From Argyresthia goedartella (lineage: Eukaryota > Arthropoda > Insecta > Lepidoptera > Argyresthiidae): a DNA stretch of 64,000 nt. Position 1 is the first letter of the stretch. Every line of letters starts with the position of its first letter. The notes under the pieces are model-generated. The model saw only the letters and a program-made list of their open reading frames with translations. It was not told the origin of the DNA and did no database searches. This document shows positions 49,801 to 63,308 of the stretch, piece after piece. The stretch covers positions 10,503,501 to 10,567,500 of the forward strand of contig OX463807.1 of assembly GCA_949825045.1 (NCBI GenBank), given 5' to 3'. A program made the translations under genes and the position numbers.

Positions 49801-51840
49801 CTTTTTATAAGTTATGTTTTCAACTTCTTTTTGTCCCATTATAAATACATTTCACCGATGAGGTGGTACATAATAGGGTCTGTAGGAACTTCTCATACTG
49901 TTACCATTAAGGCTCAGGGTAACTATTTAGTAATCTGTGGCTCAGGTACCTACAATTAGGAATTTCCCTCAACATGTCGCTGGAACGCGAAGCTGCAACG
50001 TTGCGCAGTTTTTAGGGTCATTGTTTCCTGTGTTTGTTAGTTTGTTACATTCTTGAGCCTTGACATAGCTCTGAGGTCCCCAATCTACCTTTTCAAGCAA
50101 CCCCCTCAAGTCCTTCAAAAATGTTGTATTATAATCAAAATCTTCAATTGAAATACCAATAAACCAGCAATACTACCAAAGAAGTGCGTATGTACGTAAG
50201 ACCGACGAATGAGACGCGCAAATCGCCCCGTACAGAACAACTGTTCGGGAACATTGCCAAGCCTGGGTTCTGTGTAATTGACGAACGAGATTTGAGCCAC
50301 ATCCCGCCCCTCTGATCGCACTCCAGTACTGGCCATCAGCATCACGTGAGCGCTGTTTGTTGCCGAAAAACAAATGTGCAATTTGGTATGTCCAATTAAG
50401 AACAATACGCATTCAAAAGCTTACTCGAGCCACAGATTAATAAAGAGTTAGCTCGAGCGTGTTTTACTTTTTGGTCCTTCGATACGTCTTCTTTGTCAAA
50501 CCAGTGGAATGTGGATATTTTTCCTGCTAGAGCAATCTAATCTACTGTTATTATTGTATGTAAGGCGAAAGATGGCGGCACATCTGGCAATGCTTCCCTA
50601 TGGGGATTAGTCATCACCACATCTACGTACTCCTAGAGTGTAACATAATGATTTCCTATCATATAAATTTTAGTCTTCTAGATTTCCGCATCGTTATGGC
50701 CTGGAAGCTAGATTGATAGATTCAGCTTGCACGCGTCAACTCGACGAGTTTATAATTCAAAATTCACGTTCTAATTCTCGCAATTTCGCACCGTCCATCA
50801 TGTTCGACGGTCGATCAACTCGCGGAAGACTTATAAAATGGAACGGCTGCGTTCGCTGCTGTGAAAATGGAACGCAGCGGATATAATTAGGGACGGACAA
50901 ATCACTGGTTCTGAGCTTTAAGATTGAACCGCAAATTCGGTCCACTTTACTGTCGTCGAAACGTCAAATATTCTTCCGGAATTTCCATGAAGCTGCCCTC
51001 ATTGCGCTGAAAGATACAGCCTGCTCATCTTATAGTGCTTTTCCCCTTCATTCTACTATTATCTAGAGGTCTACTCCGTACAATGTCAATTCCTTGTACT
51101 CCATGCCCGCGCCGGTTTGTTTCTTTGATACGCAAAAGAGATAAATGTGTTTTTTAAGTATTTTTCAGATATAAGTTTTTTTTTACATACGATTATTTTT
51201 AATATTGTTATAGGCTTTATCATGCCCTCTTTGAGTGATTGATTTTGAAATGCATGAGTTAATTACAGGGGTTATTAAAGGTATATCACATACCTAAGGT
51301 ATATATAAGGATATATCGCATTCTTAATACGAATTCCAATGACTTTTTTTTCATTTAAATGCTTTATGAACGATTGACGTTATTAGTTTTATTGTGGTTA
51401 GGATATGATGTAAAGTTTATTCATTAAACTACACAAAACACAAAACCTTTCATATCACGATTGGTAAATCCCAAATGCTTAATTATTTCCGTACCATGCT
51501 CTAGCAACTTATGTACACTAGGGGGCATGTAGTATCACCGATATAACTGTACACACAAAGTGTCAGTTTCACAATTATAACCAACAGACCAAATAATAAG
51601 CTCACTGGCTTTATTTCGTGGTAGGAGGGATACATCGATGCTGCACCTTGTTCGATTGCAGAATCTCGTAGATTAATATATTGCAACTTGGATAAGTAAA
51701 GCGATATCGAGAGAACTTTTTCAAGTGAATATAAACTCTCCTTTTTTCTTGACTTATCCAAGTCTTCATCTTATCAATATCTTTAGATGGTTTCGGAAAT
51801 GTTCCATTATTTAAATTACTTCGCAATTCCCACTACTCAT
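46871..51840. other. Presumed first-intron DNA, no supported features
   Basis: Scanned for exons, RNA genes and long repeats. The open frames in the range (for example 47112-47447 and 50115-50405) have no recognised domain and occur on both strands in overlapping pairs. A short aatttccctcaacatgtcgc phrase at about 49960 matches the repeat near 43910. Confidence 0.4.
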
Positions 51841-51930
51841 GAGATTATTCAATTCAATTAAATTCAATATGTTTATTGCAATAAATAACATGTCATAAGT
51901 TCTTAAATACGTACAGTTTAAGTCTCAATG

Positions 51931-52290
51931 TCATTTTACCCATAGGGCGTAGCAATAGCTATTCATGTTAGCACTCTGTACCTCTTGTGGAGACACTGAT
52001 TGGGCCAAACGTTCTATGCGTCTTCTTTTTTGCTCGTTAGACAGCTCTTTAAAGGGTTTTCCCGGCGTATGTTGTGACGATGACGTTGAAGCGATTGGTG
52101 TAGATGGTGCCAAAGTTTCTACATCTTCACTGACATCCGGTTGGACATTTTCTGTTTGGAAGATAAGGTTTTCAGGCCAGACTATGGCAGATTCCAGCTA
52201 ATCTCCATTTCTCTTCAAAACATTACTAAGGGTCCTATTTGATCTTTCCCATCTACCACAAACATTTGAACAAAACTTCTGGCAAACTTT
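51931..52290 (-). pseudogene. Mobile-element-like ORF fragment
   Basis: Minus-strand reading from 52290 gives KVCQKFCSNVCGRWERSNRT and LSNVLKRNGD, a TAG stop, then LESAIVWPENLIFQTENV and later SSQHTPGKPFKELSNEQKRR with a stop after ALWVK. The first part looks like a helical domain seen in transposon-derived insect proteins, the second is a low-complexity tail. It is followed on the same strand by AATAAA-containing sequence and short attcaattcaatt repeats, as in a retroposed tail. Confidence 0.4.
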
Positions 52291-53060
52291 CAGATAACGT
52301 GTTTTTCACCTTTTAATGGCGCAGCCATGGCGTTTAACTCTTACAGCTCCTGAAATATAAACCTGGGATATTTTGTTGTATTTTTACAAATTTCGACAAA
52401 TTCAAATCTAAGTTTTACAAAAAACTTCAGACCTCTGCAATGCTGCTTCGGCGAGATATGGGGGAAAACGTGTTTTTCACCGTTTCAATGGCGCGGCAAT
52501 GGCGTTTAAGTCTTACAGCTCCTTAAATAAAACTAGGATTTTTGTGGTATTTTTACAAATTTTGATAAATTCAAATCTAAGTTTTACAAAAAATTTTAGA
52601 CCTCTGCGATGCTTCTTCAGAGAGATATCGGCGATAACGTGTTTTTCACCGATTCAATGGCAGGGCCATAAGTTTTTAGTCTTACGACTCCTGAAATATA
52701 AACCTAGGATTTTTGTTGTATTTTTACAAATTTTGACAAATTACAATCTGGGTTTTACAAAAAACTTCAACCTCTGCGATGCTTTTTCAGCGGGATATCT
52801 GCTATCATGTATATTTCTCCGTTTCGATGGCGCGGCCATAGGGGTTTTTTCTCACAGAACCTAAAATATAAACCCCAGAACTTTTTCCATATTTTTACAA
52901 ATTCAATCCGTTATTTGCCTAAATTTAAGGTCTCTGCAACGCTTGGTTTTATAGATATCCGGGGCCGCGCGGTTCTCCGCGTTTCAATGGCGCGGCCACG
53001 TTCAAACGCTTATAACTTTTTCACCCTAATTTTGACAAGTAGAAAATGATTTTGAGAACC
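52245..53060 (+). repeat. Satellite-like array, about 4.7 x 170 bp
   Basis: A block containing gtttttcacc, ttcaatggcgcggcca, ttacagctcctgaaatataa, tttttacaaa and acctctgcgatgct recurs with start points about 171, 169, 170 and 160 bp apart (anchors at 52298, 52469, 52638, 52808 and about 52968). The copies have diverged substantially. No frame is open through the array. Confidence 0.85.
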
Positions 53061-54154
53061 AACTTTTACAAATTTTTACAAAATCTTGGCATAGTTCTTT
53101 AAAAAAGGTGCCGTGGACACGCACACCGAAGTTATGATTTATTCAGTGACAATGACACCTGTTCAATACCATTGTTATTTATTACCCAACTGCACAAGAA
53201 GGAGGTTAATGTTTTAGCACGGGCAAATTCCAAACGGCTTGACGGTTTTTTTTTAAATGCGAAAAAGGTCTTTACCTAAATATTACGGAAAATCTTTAGA
53301 GAAATTAATGGTTTAAATAAGGGTGGGGGGCACAAACCAGTTATTTTGTTCGATAGATACGGAACCCTTCGTGCGCGAGAGAAACTCGCACTTCGCTGGT
53401 TTTTTTACTTTTATAACGATACCAATTGTTTTAAAAACATTTTCTCTGAGCTCTTCTCAATGTCCTTACAATGTCAAAGAAAATATGAACTATTTTGTTG
53501 TTGCCGCCAAGTTGTAAATTCAGAAAGTGTCCTATCCGGAATGTTTGAAGCTGAAAGTCACTGATTTCACCAAAAATTCCCGTAAACTGGCCGGAAATAC
53601 CTTCCTAGGAAGTTTCCGTTTAGCTAATGTGGAGAGAAATTTGTTATAGAATAATAATCTCTTGAACAAAGCTTTATTGAAGTTTAGATAGGTTGAGTTA
53701 CCATTATCATTTTAATAGATTTTTGTAGTATTCTGACAAATAAACTACACACCTACTATGATATTTCATACTCCAGTCTCCAGTTGGTAGCAGAAAAGAC
53801 AGTACATACTTAACGTTAACCCAAGTTCTTGAGAAAAACTTTAAACCTATCTAACTCAAACTTGATATTTCATACTGGTCTAAAATGTGATAATGGGCTT
53901 GTTTTTAAGGAGCATATAACTGCATAGCTATGTAGAGTTATTGCTAGAGCTGATTGGAAATGCGCACATTCCATAGATATAGCAAGCCCATTCACATCGC
54001 GTTCACAACGAATATATTGCCTGCCTCTCCTAATAAGGATCTGGAGCAAGCCAGGCCTGCTCCCAATACTAACTGGACTGGATGTTCAGGTTTTGGCCTT
54101 TTATTCAGTTGTACGTAGAAAAAACGAATTGCGCTGCAAATTCTTGCTTAATAC
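53061..54154. other. Intronic DNA with repeat fragments
   Basis: Contains a segment of the abundant lepidopteran repeat at 53340-53402 (tacggaacccttcgtgcgcg) and otherwise no recognised feature. Confidence 0.4.
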
Positions 54155-54359
54155 GAGCAATGAAAAAGTTCCACCCACAAAATGCCGACAAACACCTTAA
54201 TATCTCCTAAAACATAGAACCTAGCCTCATAAATTAAAAAGTTTTTTTTGATGCACTGTTAAATGAACTACAATATTGCAGACAGCATCATTAAGCTAGC
54301 CTTTCCCGTTTGTTTATAAGTAATTTGGTGCTATGTCACTGGAACTTTTTCATTGCTCG
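54155..54359. mobile_element. Short MITE with perfect 19-bp ends
   Basis: GAGCAATGAAAAAGTTCCA at 54155-54173 and its exact reverse complement at 54341-54359 bound 205 bp of non-coding DNA. No target duplication could be identified, so the superfamily is open. Confidence 0.65.
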
Positions 54360-57300
54360 TCAGTGTACATTATGACAGTAGAATTATTCACCGAGTTCTG
54401 AACTCACCAATGCCTTTTGTCCCAACCTAAGACTGATTCAGAGACGAGGCATGTAAGGAAGAATGAGTTCGAGTTCATATTTGTCTCGGCATATCGGCAT
54501 ATTGAACGCAAAATCATACATCAAAAAATAAATACAGACGCGTAACGGGTACTAATTCGGGTAGAACTAGCACTAACTAACATTAAGTCAGTGATGAGCA
54601 AAGTTATTTCCACATGAGACAGTATACTGACAAAACACTTCAATAACAACGTAAGGGAAAGCCTAAACGTTACGTAGACGGTGGAAAATGAAAAACGAGC
54701 CGCGAGCTGCTTTACAGAAATAGACCGTCCGTCGTTCGCGCGCGGCCTGCACTCAATGTTAAGGTGATCGTGATCGTTCCTTGCATGTTGTCTCTAAAAA
54801 CGCTTTTAAACTGGGAACCAATTCGTGCAATTGAAAGCCACATGTCCTAAATAAGCCAAAGAGCAGCGACAGGTTGCCAAAATCGGCATTCTTCTATTGT
54901 TTTACACAATAGGAGAATGTCTCCGCGCTACACTAAAAGCGAGATTAGTAAGAAATATATGCTTCTGTAAGCGCCCGATTTCCGCAGACATCGCTCGCGT
55001 AACCCCCTCGCGTAGACCGAAAGCGCCCAAAATAATTAGTAAGTTTTCATAGAAATATCTTTGCTCCAGTCTACGAAGCGATCGCTAGAATCACGTCAGG
55101 ATGCTTACACGTTTCATGTCTTTGTTGACATACCTACTCTAACTAGGTATAATTGACGACGGTTTTTCTTGCTATGGGATAAAAGGCGCTTAAAGAGTAA
55201 ATAGTCTAAGAATAGGCGTCGGCTTTACTTGCGTTCTTTTCTTAATTACCTACCTATTCGGTATATGCTTGACATCGATTTAAATACCTACACGTTTATC
55301 TATTAAGAAGCAAAAGACGCAACGTGAAATAGAATATGACAGGCTGAAAAAAGTGGGTCGACCATAGCGATAACATGCCAATCAATGTATTTATTTCGGA
55401 AAACCTAAACATGCAATGGAGCTTCAAACAACACGAGAAATCTGGTTACTAGTTCACTGAAAATTTCACAGATTCCACGTAAAATGCAGCCAACAAAAAT
55501 GTGAGCTTGTCTATCATACAACTAACGCAACAGCAACGCCAACGTAACTTCTGCGAAATTCACGTATTTGTCAAACGTGCAAAAAAAAACACGACGTAAT
55601 CTATCACTCGGACAACCAGCGCGGATTCGCTCAGGTGAACGATACACGTGCACAGTGGTGCACACTTGACCGCTTCCCAGGTCATTGACTCATAATGACT
55701 AATTTGAGACAGCACCAAACGGGTGTTCTTAACTCCCTCTTCCATTTCTGAACACAAAGAAACGTGAATACCTACATAATAAGCAGATGAGACATTGTCT
55801 CGTCTAAATAGAATAAAACATGATAATGTGTCTTTGGCAGAATACTTTTTGTTTACATTACAATGAAATCAGAGCACCCATCTGCCTGCCTCAATAAAAA
55901 GGAAGTCAGGATTATATATCGATGTCCATGTCTTATATTTATTCAAAAGATACGAAATTATATTCGAATTATATTCTATGATATTGCTGGCTTCAATCGG
56001 CAATGTAGTTAAAGAATATATAAACCTATCTACAATATATATAAAGAATATAAATACTATTTATTTTATACTATTAATGTAAAAAGTATACAAATTGTTA
56101 CAGTTCTTAACTAGGGCGATTTTGGAAATCTCTGGAAGACGTATGGAAGAATATTTAAATATCTTTATGTATGCTCAGCCCACATCGAACAACTGCTATG
56201 CCCAGCAGTTGTTCGGCTTCAGGCTTCGTCTCTATAACGTCAATTATCATGGTCCTGTGCCAATCGCATCCAGTGACTTTCCATTGACTTCATGATATCG
56301 TCGGACCATCGGCCAGATAGCCTGCCCACTGGCCATGTCGCTCCCCTTGGCCACTACTATGTGACTGCTTTGGTCCACTGTCAGTCTTCCCGTCTATTCA
56401 AGTTTCGCCTTAAATATCTGTAATTGTCAATATTGCTCTGAATATTCTTGATTTCGGATTTTGCTACATTATGGCCAAGGTATCATGGACATGGACTGAA
56501 CGAAAAGATATGCCCGGTCGTTGGTTTGAAAAACATAAGCTCCATACGGTTCTTTACATACCTACTTACATATTCCAGATTCTCAATCGAAGCAAGCATT
56601 AGAAGGTTTTGCTGACAGTGTTTTCATATCAGTCGCAGCAAAGAAGATATTTCACAACAGCTTCAAATCGTGCGTTTAAAATCCAGTACCGCAAAACACT
56701 CGACCACTAAACTGTAATACATTTGGAAATAAGTATCATTAAAACGAATTTTACGTTCGACCTAAATTCGACAGCGGATCCAGCGTCTGTAGTGACTCAA
56801 GAGATAGGTCATCGGACTTTTTGACTATAAAGATAGTATCTAAATAACCCGTCCACGTCACATGCTGATTCCAAAACTAAAAGATCTTTATTCAAGTACG
56901 TATGTACTCGTCATATTAGCATAGCCTTAGCAATCCAATGCTGCCACACATTGCCAAACTAAATAATAAAATAGTAATAAATTATTGAGAGCTTTCTAAA
57001 TATAATTCTATAAAAATTAAACCATCTATTGTGCTTGTACCTTCCATAGAATCAGAAGAAGACGAATGCCCCAATAATTTACATAATGAATACAGATCGA
57101 AGCCCAACCACTGCAATGGACGTTGAATCGTGGAAGTGTAGAAAGCCGTAAATGTTAACCCGATAACAAGACCGACAGACACAGAGAAATGTGAATATAG
57201 ACATGACGACACAACAGCGCAATTAATCATCAGCAAGACAACCAGAGAACATCAAGTTTAATAGTGTGACGACAAACTGATAAACGACCAGCTAATCGAG

Positions 57301-58160
57301 ACTCTTCCATAACACCAAGCGCTGTAGAAATTTATTCTAAAACAGTCGGTTTAGATGAGCATGGGAAGTGTCTTGATAAACTGGATGGAATATGTTTAGC
57401 ATGATGTTGCGTGACTGCTCATTCAGGGTTTAGAATTGGATCACTTTCTCAAAACAACTGACGGTCTGTATGTGAGATGATGATTTGATTTCGTGCGGGA
57501 AGTTATGCACACCTCAAAGCACAATAGGTAGCAAATGGTATAGACATGTAATGGCGAGGTGTCACCTAGAATTAAAATGTGTTCACTGGAACCACACCAC
57601 TAACTTTATAAAATTATTATACCCAGAAAGAAGCATTATAATATTTTCTTCAAGGCTGATTGATCAGTGATCCCAGTAATTACCTAATACACTTAATTCT
57701 AGGGCAAGCATGCATTCAGCAATCATTTTGATTTCGGTCAAGAAATTAATATCACTGGTTTCGCAACATTTGGTTCGCGATTTGAACTGAGTGACAGTTG
57801 GACAGCGCGAGCTTCATCTGCGTGGGCGCATCTGCTCGACACGACAACATAAATATAATCGTTAATTAGTGCACTTACATCGCACTATCTTATGCAATTC
57901 ATGTACCTTCGGTAGATACAGATTTTCAGGTCTTTGTGTACACAATCAAAGACCTACAAACATGTTTGTTGGAAATCATCGTCATCTTCTCAATTAGCAT
58001 CTAACAAAATGGTCAGTGAAATCATTTTAATCATTTATTTTATTTATACCTACTAGTTTGCAATTGTAATCCCCATCATTTAAAGCGTAACCTTTGTTGT
58101 TCACGAAATACCTACTCAATTAGAACAGATATTAAAATCAAAATTTCTTGATTATTGAAG
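54360..58160. other. Intronic DNA, no supported gene
   Basis: Non-coding throughout as far as can be read. A perfect small hairpin lies at 56186-56215, and 56290-56340 has fragments of an old lepidopteran repeat (catcggccagatagcctgcc). Confidence 0.35.
56186..56215. repeat. Perfect 12-bp hairpin
   Basis: cgaacaactgct and agcagttgttcg are exact reverse complements around a 6-nt loop (atgccc). Isolated, with no adjoining gene or poly-T run to make a terminator. Confidence 0.7.
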
Positions 58161-58164
58161 AGAT

Positions 58165-58330
58165 TTACAGATATATATACTTAGCAAATATACTTTTTTG
58201 CCTCTTATCTACATTGGACCACTGTGGGAGGAGCAGGGCAAAAAAACACAGATTGATTTTTAATTCTGTTTTAAAAATTGGTTGTGTTTAACAAGTACAA
58301 ATATGACTAGTAAAACATTATTATGGTCAA
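58165..58330 (-). mobile_element. LINE family A 3'-end copy
   Basis: Shows the phrases atatacttagcaaata, tctacattggaccactgtgg, gattgatttttaa and ggttgtgtttaacaagtac in the order seen at 1130-1270. Only one arm of the stem-loop is well preserved. Confidence 0.6.
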
Positions 58331-59245
58331 CAACTATACATACTACAACTGTGTTATGATCAAACCAGATGTAGATCATGCAGATGCCAAAGCAGTAAAA
58401 CCGTGCTCAAATTAATCTTCTATCTATCTATTTATTTCTATTATATATAATATAAGTATGGACTTATAAAAATTAATCGCTGAAAATGGCCCGAATGGTT
58501 TGTATAATTCCTATTTGGTTTTATTCTCCTAAGTCAAGAGGAGGTTTAAAAAAATATACGAAAAAAGCAAAGAATCAGCCAAAAAATTTTTAAATATTTT
58601 TATGGAAAGTTCAGCCATCGCGCAAACTCCTTCGTCATTGATTAATTAATTACTACATTTAACCTCTTTGTTGGTAGCGGAACTTTTGTTTGACAGTTAG
58701 ATGCAAAAAGTTTGTATTTGTAAGCGAAGAGTTTCGTTTGATGCGTATTAGGCTCAACAACGGGCTTATGAAGGTGCTTCTATAATGATAAACGAATAGT
58801 TTTATGATATTAGTTTTATGGGGAACTATGAGAAAACGAAAAAAACGTTGCGAACCCGCGCCAATGGCAGCTAGTATCCAAATAAAGGACAACACAAGCT
58901 ATGTTATGTATGATCTGTTAAATAAAATAAATGTGATCGTGCAGTAGGTACACTAAAACACAATAATGTTGGCTTCTAACTGCAACTTCCTGCTTCACAC
59001 TAATTCGCACGTTTGGCATAGAGTTTGTTACAGGGTGTCAGGTCATGTGCTATATAAACATCCACGAGGAAACAGGATGTAAATACCTAGTTACATACTG
59101 TTTAGAGTTCACCAAACATATTAAACGTAATTTTTAGTAGTCCATTTGACGCTCCGATTTCGGCGAATCAAGCACCTCACGCTCTACTGTTCGCCCACTG
59201 TTTGGACTTGAATCAGTTGATTAGCAAGTCTATATAACGATAAAC

Positions 59246-60224
59246 TTTTTTATCTACACACGTATCATAAACCCTCTTTACTGCGTACAAAAACCGCAAG
59301 TTACAATCAGCATAATGTTAAACTACTTGGTAAAAACTCATTTCTTATCTGAAAAATACACATTATGACATTCAAATTTCGAACGCCGACGCCCGCCTCG
59401 TGCCTCCCCTAGTTTGTCTGTGAAGTTGGTACTGACTGACATTCAAATTTCGAACGCCGACGCCCGAAGTTGGTCCTACAGAACAAGCTAAACAACTGCA
59501 AAGCCACAATGCCGGTCAAACATGCGGTTGCTCAACACATCAAAGAGAGCTTATGATATGTGTGTAGATAAACTAGTGTATGTAACTGTACATAATTAGG
59601 CATTAAAACTCTCGAGTGATATTATTATAACCCACTCTCGAGTATTGATGCCCTCCATTATGTAGCAGTCACATAAACTACTATTAACGAACTACACAAA
59701 ATACCTTAAATAAATAGACTTAAGGATATGATTCTAACCAAAGAACTAAAGTTTTTACCAAATAGTTTTACATTATGCTTGTCTTAACGTGCGGTTTTTA
59801 GACGCAGTAAAGAGGTATTGACATTCAAATTTCGAACGCCGACGCCCGAAGTTGGTCCTACAGAACAAGCTAAACAACTGCAAAGCCACAATGCCGGTCA
59901 AACATGCGGTTGCTCAACACATCAAAGAGAGCTTATGATATGTGTGTAGATAAACTAGTGTATGTAACTGTACATAATTAGGCATTAAAACTCTCGAGTG
60001 ATATTATTATAACCCACTCTCGAGTATTGATGCCCTCCATTATGTAGCAGTCACATAAACTACTATTAACGAACTACACAAAATACCTTAAATAAATAGA
60101 CTTAAGGATATGATTCTAACCAAAGAACTAAAGTTTTTACCAAATAGTTTTACATTATGCTTGTCTTAACGTGCGGTTTTTAGACGCAGTAAAGAGGTAT
60201 TTATGATACGTGTGTAGATAAAAT
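59246..60224. mobile_element. Composite inverted-repeat element
   Basis: The outer ends carry imperfect inverted repeats of about 100 bp (left tttatctacacacgtatcat from about 59248, right its reverse complement up to about 60223). Inside, at 59550-59572, an additional end-like sequence (gcttatgatatgtgtgtaga) occurs, as if one element had ended there and been joined to another. The segment attcaaatttcgaacgccga occurs three times. The right half is duplicated exactly. A truncated inverted relative lies at 63309-63727. No protein is encoded. Confidence 0.75.
59437..60200 (+). repeat. Exact 2 x 382-bp tandem duplication
   Basis: 59437-59818 and 59819-60200 appear identical over all 382 bp. It lies inside the composite element and contains a smaller palindrome (actctcgagtg ... 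actctcgagta). Confidence 0.9.
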
Positions 60225-63190
60225 ACTTTTTTCATGGAATTTGATTCAAACTAAAGCTATCTCCATAAAGGCATAGTTTGTATAATGTAGTTATTTACAT
60301 AATTATTATTTAATTGGGTTAGGTATCCTTAGAAGTGTCAATAAACATTTTACCACGTGTAAAAATATAATTTTGGATCGAGTGAAATTTAAAAAAAATG
60401 TTTGTCTGATCAAATCTATTTAAAATAACGTCTGCGTCTTTTAGCCTTTACGGTCAACTAACTCGTTCGAGAAAGTAAGTAGGTGGGTAAGTACTTACTT
60501 TTATGTTTTTCATCGTTTTAGATTCTTGGAGAAAGTAGATCAGAATGATGTCGCAAATCAAAGTCTCACTTAACAAAGCTGAACTTATGAAATATGTGGC
60601 TCAGTGCCTGACATGCCATATCCATGTTTCTGTTGTTTAGGAATACCTAAACCTACGCAAAATAATACGTTTTCTTTAAAATTTGTTTTCTCAACATTTT
60701 AAATCATTTACTAAGTGTAAAATGTGCTCCTCGGTCATCCCGTAGAATAATTATGCCTAATATTTATCCACTCAATGGCCGTGGCTGCATGTCTTGACTT
60801 CTAATACAGTGCCCGTGCTCGGCGTTTATTAGATTAATTGGATTGCTGAACAATAAAACATATTTTATTTGATGTCTGGTATAGACATCGTCCAAATCTT
60901 AAAGAGGTCATAGCTAACGAGCCACTCCTAAAACAATTTGGAACTCGGTAGCTGTAGCAATTATTACACGAGCAGTTTAGGCGGAATGCTCAGGTTGCTG
61001 CTCAAATCAATCACTCAATCAGCCCATATTTACCTGTACACTGCTCGGTATAGGCCTCCTGGGTCACCAGGCCACACTCAAGTCCCGAGCCTCCCGCCCG
61101 CATCCATTAACAACAGCCACGGTAATGACGTCATCTTAACATCTGGCTGGTGTGGTGGTCGTCCCACTGAACGCCTTGCGGTTCTGTCTGGGTAGCCAAT
61201 GTGTATCTGCTTTGGCACTTCCGTCGTCTCTTATTCCCAAGTCTCCTGCCCACCCCCACTCACTCTTGTGATTCGCTTGCCGACGTCGACGACCCTAGTA
61301 CGACGTCTTATCTCAGTATTTCGAATAATACTATCTTGAGGCCTGATTCCTAGCATGGGACGCCCCATAGACAACTGCACTTATTTTTGTGCATAGGTAA
61401 TGTAATAGGAGTTTCGCCTCCATATGTAAGCGTGGGCGTGAACGACGCATTAGTTGTAAACCCTGGTCTTTAGGTTTTGTGGAAACTTCTGGAATGACAA
61501 AAACATTTTTTTGAGGAAAAAAAATCTGAGCTCATATCTTAGACAAAGATAGGGAATAGGTAAAACGTGAATAGCGTCGAAAGTTGTAGATAATTTTATC
61601 AGCTTTCATTATGTAGTAAGACAATAAAACAATGACGCATAGTTTTCTAGATGTAAGCAGAAAACCAAAAAATGGGACTTGGCGGTAAACTACAACTCAA
61701 CTGAATCCGTCTGGTAATCTCATTTACTTGAGTGTTTTGGCCAAAGGACAAACAAAATCCAAGATAAACAGAACTATCCTGCTGCTAGCTCAAATAAAGT
61801 GTCGCTTAAATTTCGTACCTGCTGGCGGTGTCAGTTCCCGAGCGAGAGAACATGACTTTCGACGTCAAACTTTCAGTTGTCGGTTGTGCCTAACTTCCTT
61901 GCCTAAACAAATAGGTAACCATTCGATTCAAAATCATTTAGTTATAAAGATAATTCGACTTGTAATAAATAACCCATAAAAGTAATGGGGAAAGACCCCA
62001 GCCCTGTATATGTGGAGACTAGACACACGGTAGACAGAACCGGTATGTAATTAAAATGGAATGCACACACCTATGTTAGCTGGTGCAAACGACCACCTTA
62101 TCAAGCTACAATTAACGGACTATGTAATGTTAATGACATGTCATGTGACGACAGTTTGGCATGACAAAGACGGCAATACTTCGGATCTTGATTGATCGAA
62201 TTGGCCGACGGAAAGGTTATTGTCACCTTCCTTATATGTTTTGACATGTGGTGATTTATTTATTTGGACGATTCTTTATTTACTTTTCGACGTTGTGATA
62301 GACGCAATGGTCATTCGGAACGAATTGCTTGAAGTCAAGGAAACGCATTCTGTAACTTCCATGTGTCAAAAGATCGATATGCAGGTGATGCGTGACGCAG
62401 GAAATAATCAGAGATTATCTAACACACACTCTAATTAACGTTGTAGTAACTAGTTTTAAACGAGTTGTTTTTAAACACTGTTCTAGAATAGAAATAGCTT
62501 ATTATCAAACACTGACCGCAACTAATTATAATTCTGTTGCGCTCTATTGGCTCTCCATTAGTCTACTTCGCGCTATGCAGCTAAGCGGGCCTACTCTACT
62601 CTGTAACAAAATATAGTGTTGGTACCATATGTCTAGCAACTTATTAGACTAAAAGTAACATTAGGTTCCTATAATATTCTTTACCTCCAAAGCAAAAAGA
62701 TGGGGGAGGGGTAATTATATTATACTATATAAAACTCCATCGACCATGGAGAGCCTGGGTATATAGGTATATTGTTCTGTGACATTGAGCGATAAATCAA
62801 TTATCATCTCTCTGTGTGCATTAGGTTGCCGATGAAGCTTACTCGGGTTCTGCTTACTAACCTAACAACATGCGTCATAAAAATGATAAAAAACAGCGAC
62901 AGCTGCATTGTAAAATTTCAAGAGTTGCCTCTCACTTCTGTCTGAAAACTTGCAACACACAGCAGCGCCGAAAATAAACACGCGAAGCGGCAACACATGA
63001 AATCTGCGATCACAAATTTTGTAAAGTTCGATACCGGGCGGATACTAAGCTTCATAATCTTCCAGATAGATGTCGCTGTCACGTACAGCAAAATCGTTCT
63101 CCCGCGCATCAAAATATAGCAGTGATAGAGCATATAACTCTATAAGTCAGTATCACACAGTTGCGCTGTGATTCAGTAATGTAAAAGAAA
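60225..63190. other. Intronic DNA without supported features
   Basis: Only small repeat fragments were recognised: 61040-61085 (actgctcggtataggcctcc, the widespread 'cccactgctgggcataggcc' type) and an AT-rich spacer. Open frames are short and unsupported. Confidence 0.4.
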
Positions 63191-63204
63191 AACAACTTCA
63201 CACG

Positions 63205-63285
63205 TTATATCATCATCATCATCATACCAGCCCACTGCTGGGCATAGGGCATTTTTCCCGCACGCCTGCTATTCTGGTCCAGCTA
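63205..63285 (+). repeat. Lepidopteran repeat fragment
   Basis: An atc microsatellite followed by ccagcccactgctgggcata, a very common moth and butterfly repeat phrase. Confidence 0.55.
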
Positions 63286-63308
63286 CCTTAGCTCTTTCTT
63301 CTGTAATA

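Noticed and set aside
56186..56215. microRNA precursor
   Set aside because: The stem is only 12 bp, too short for a precursor hairpin.
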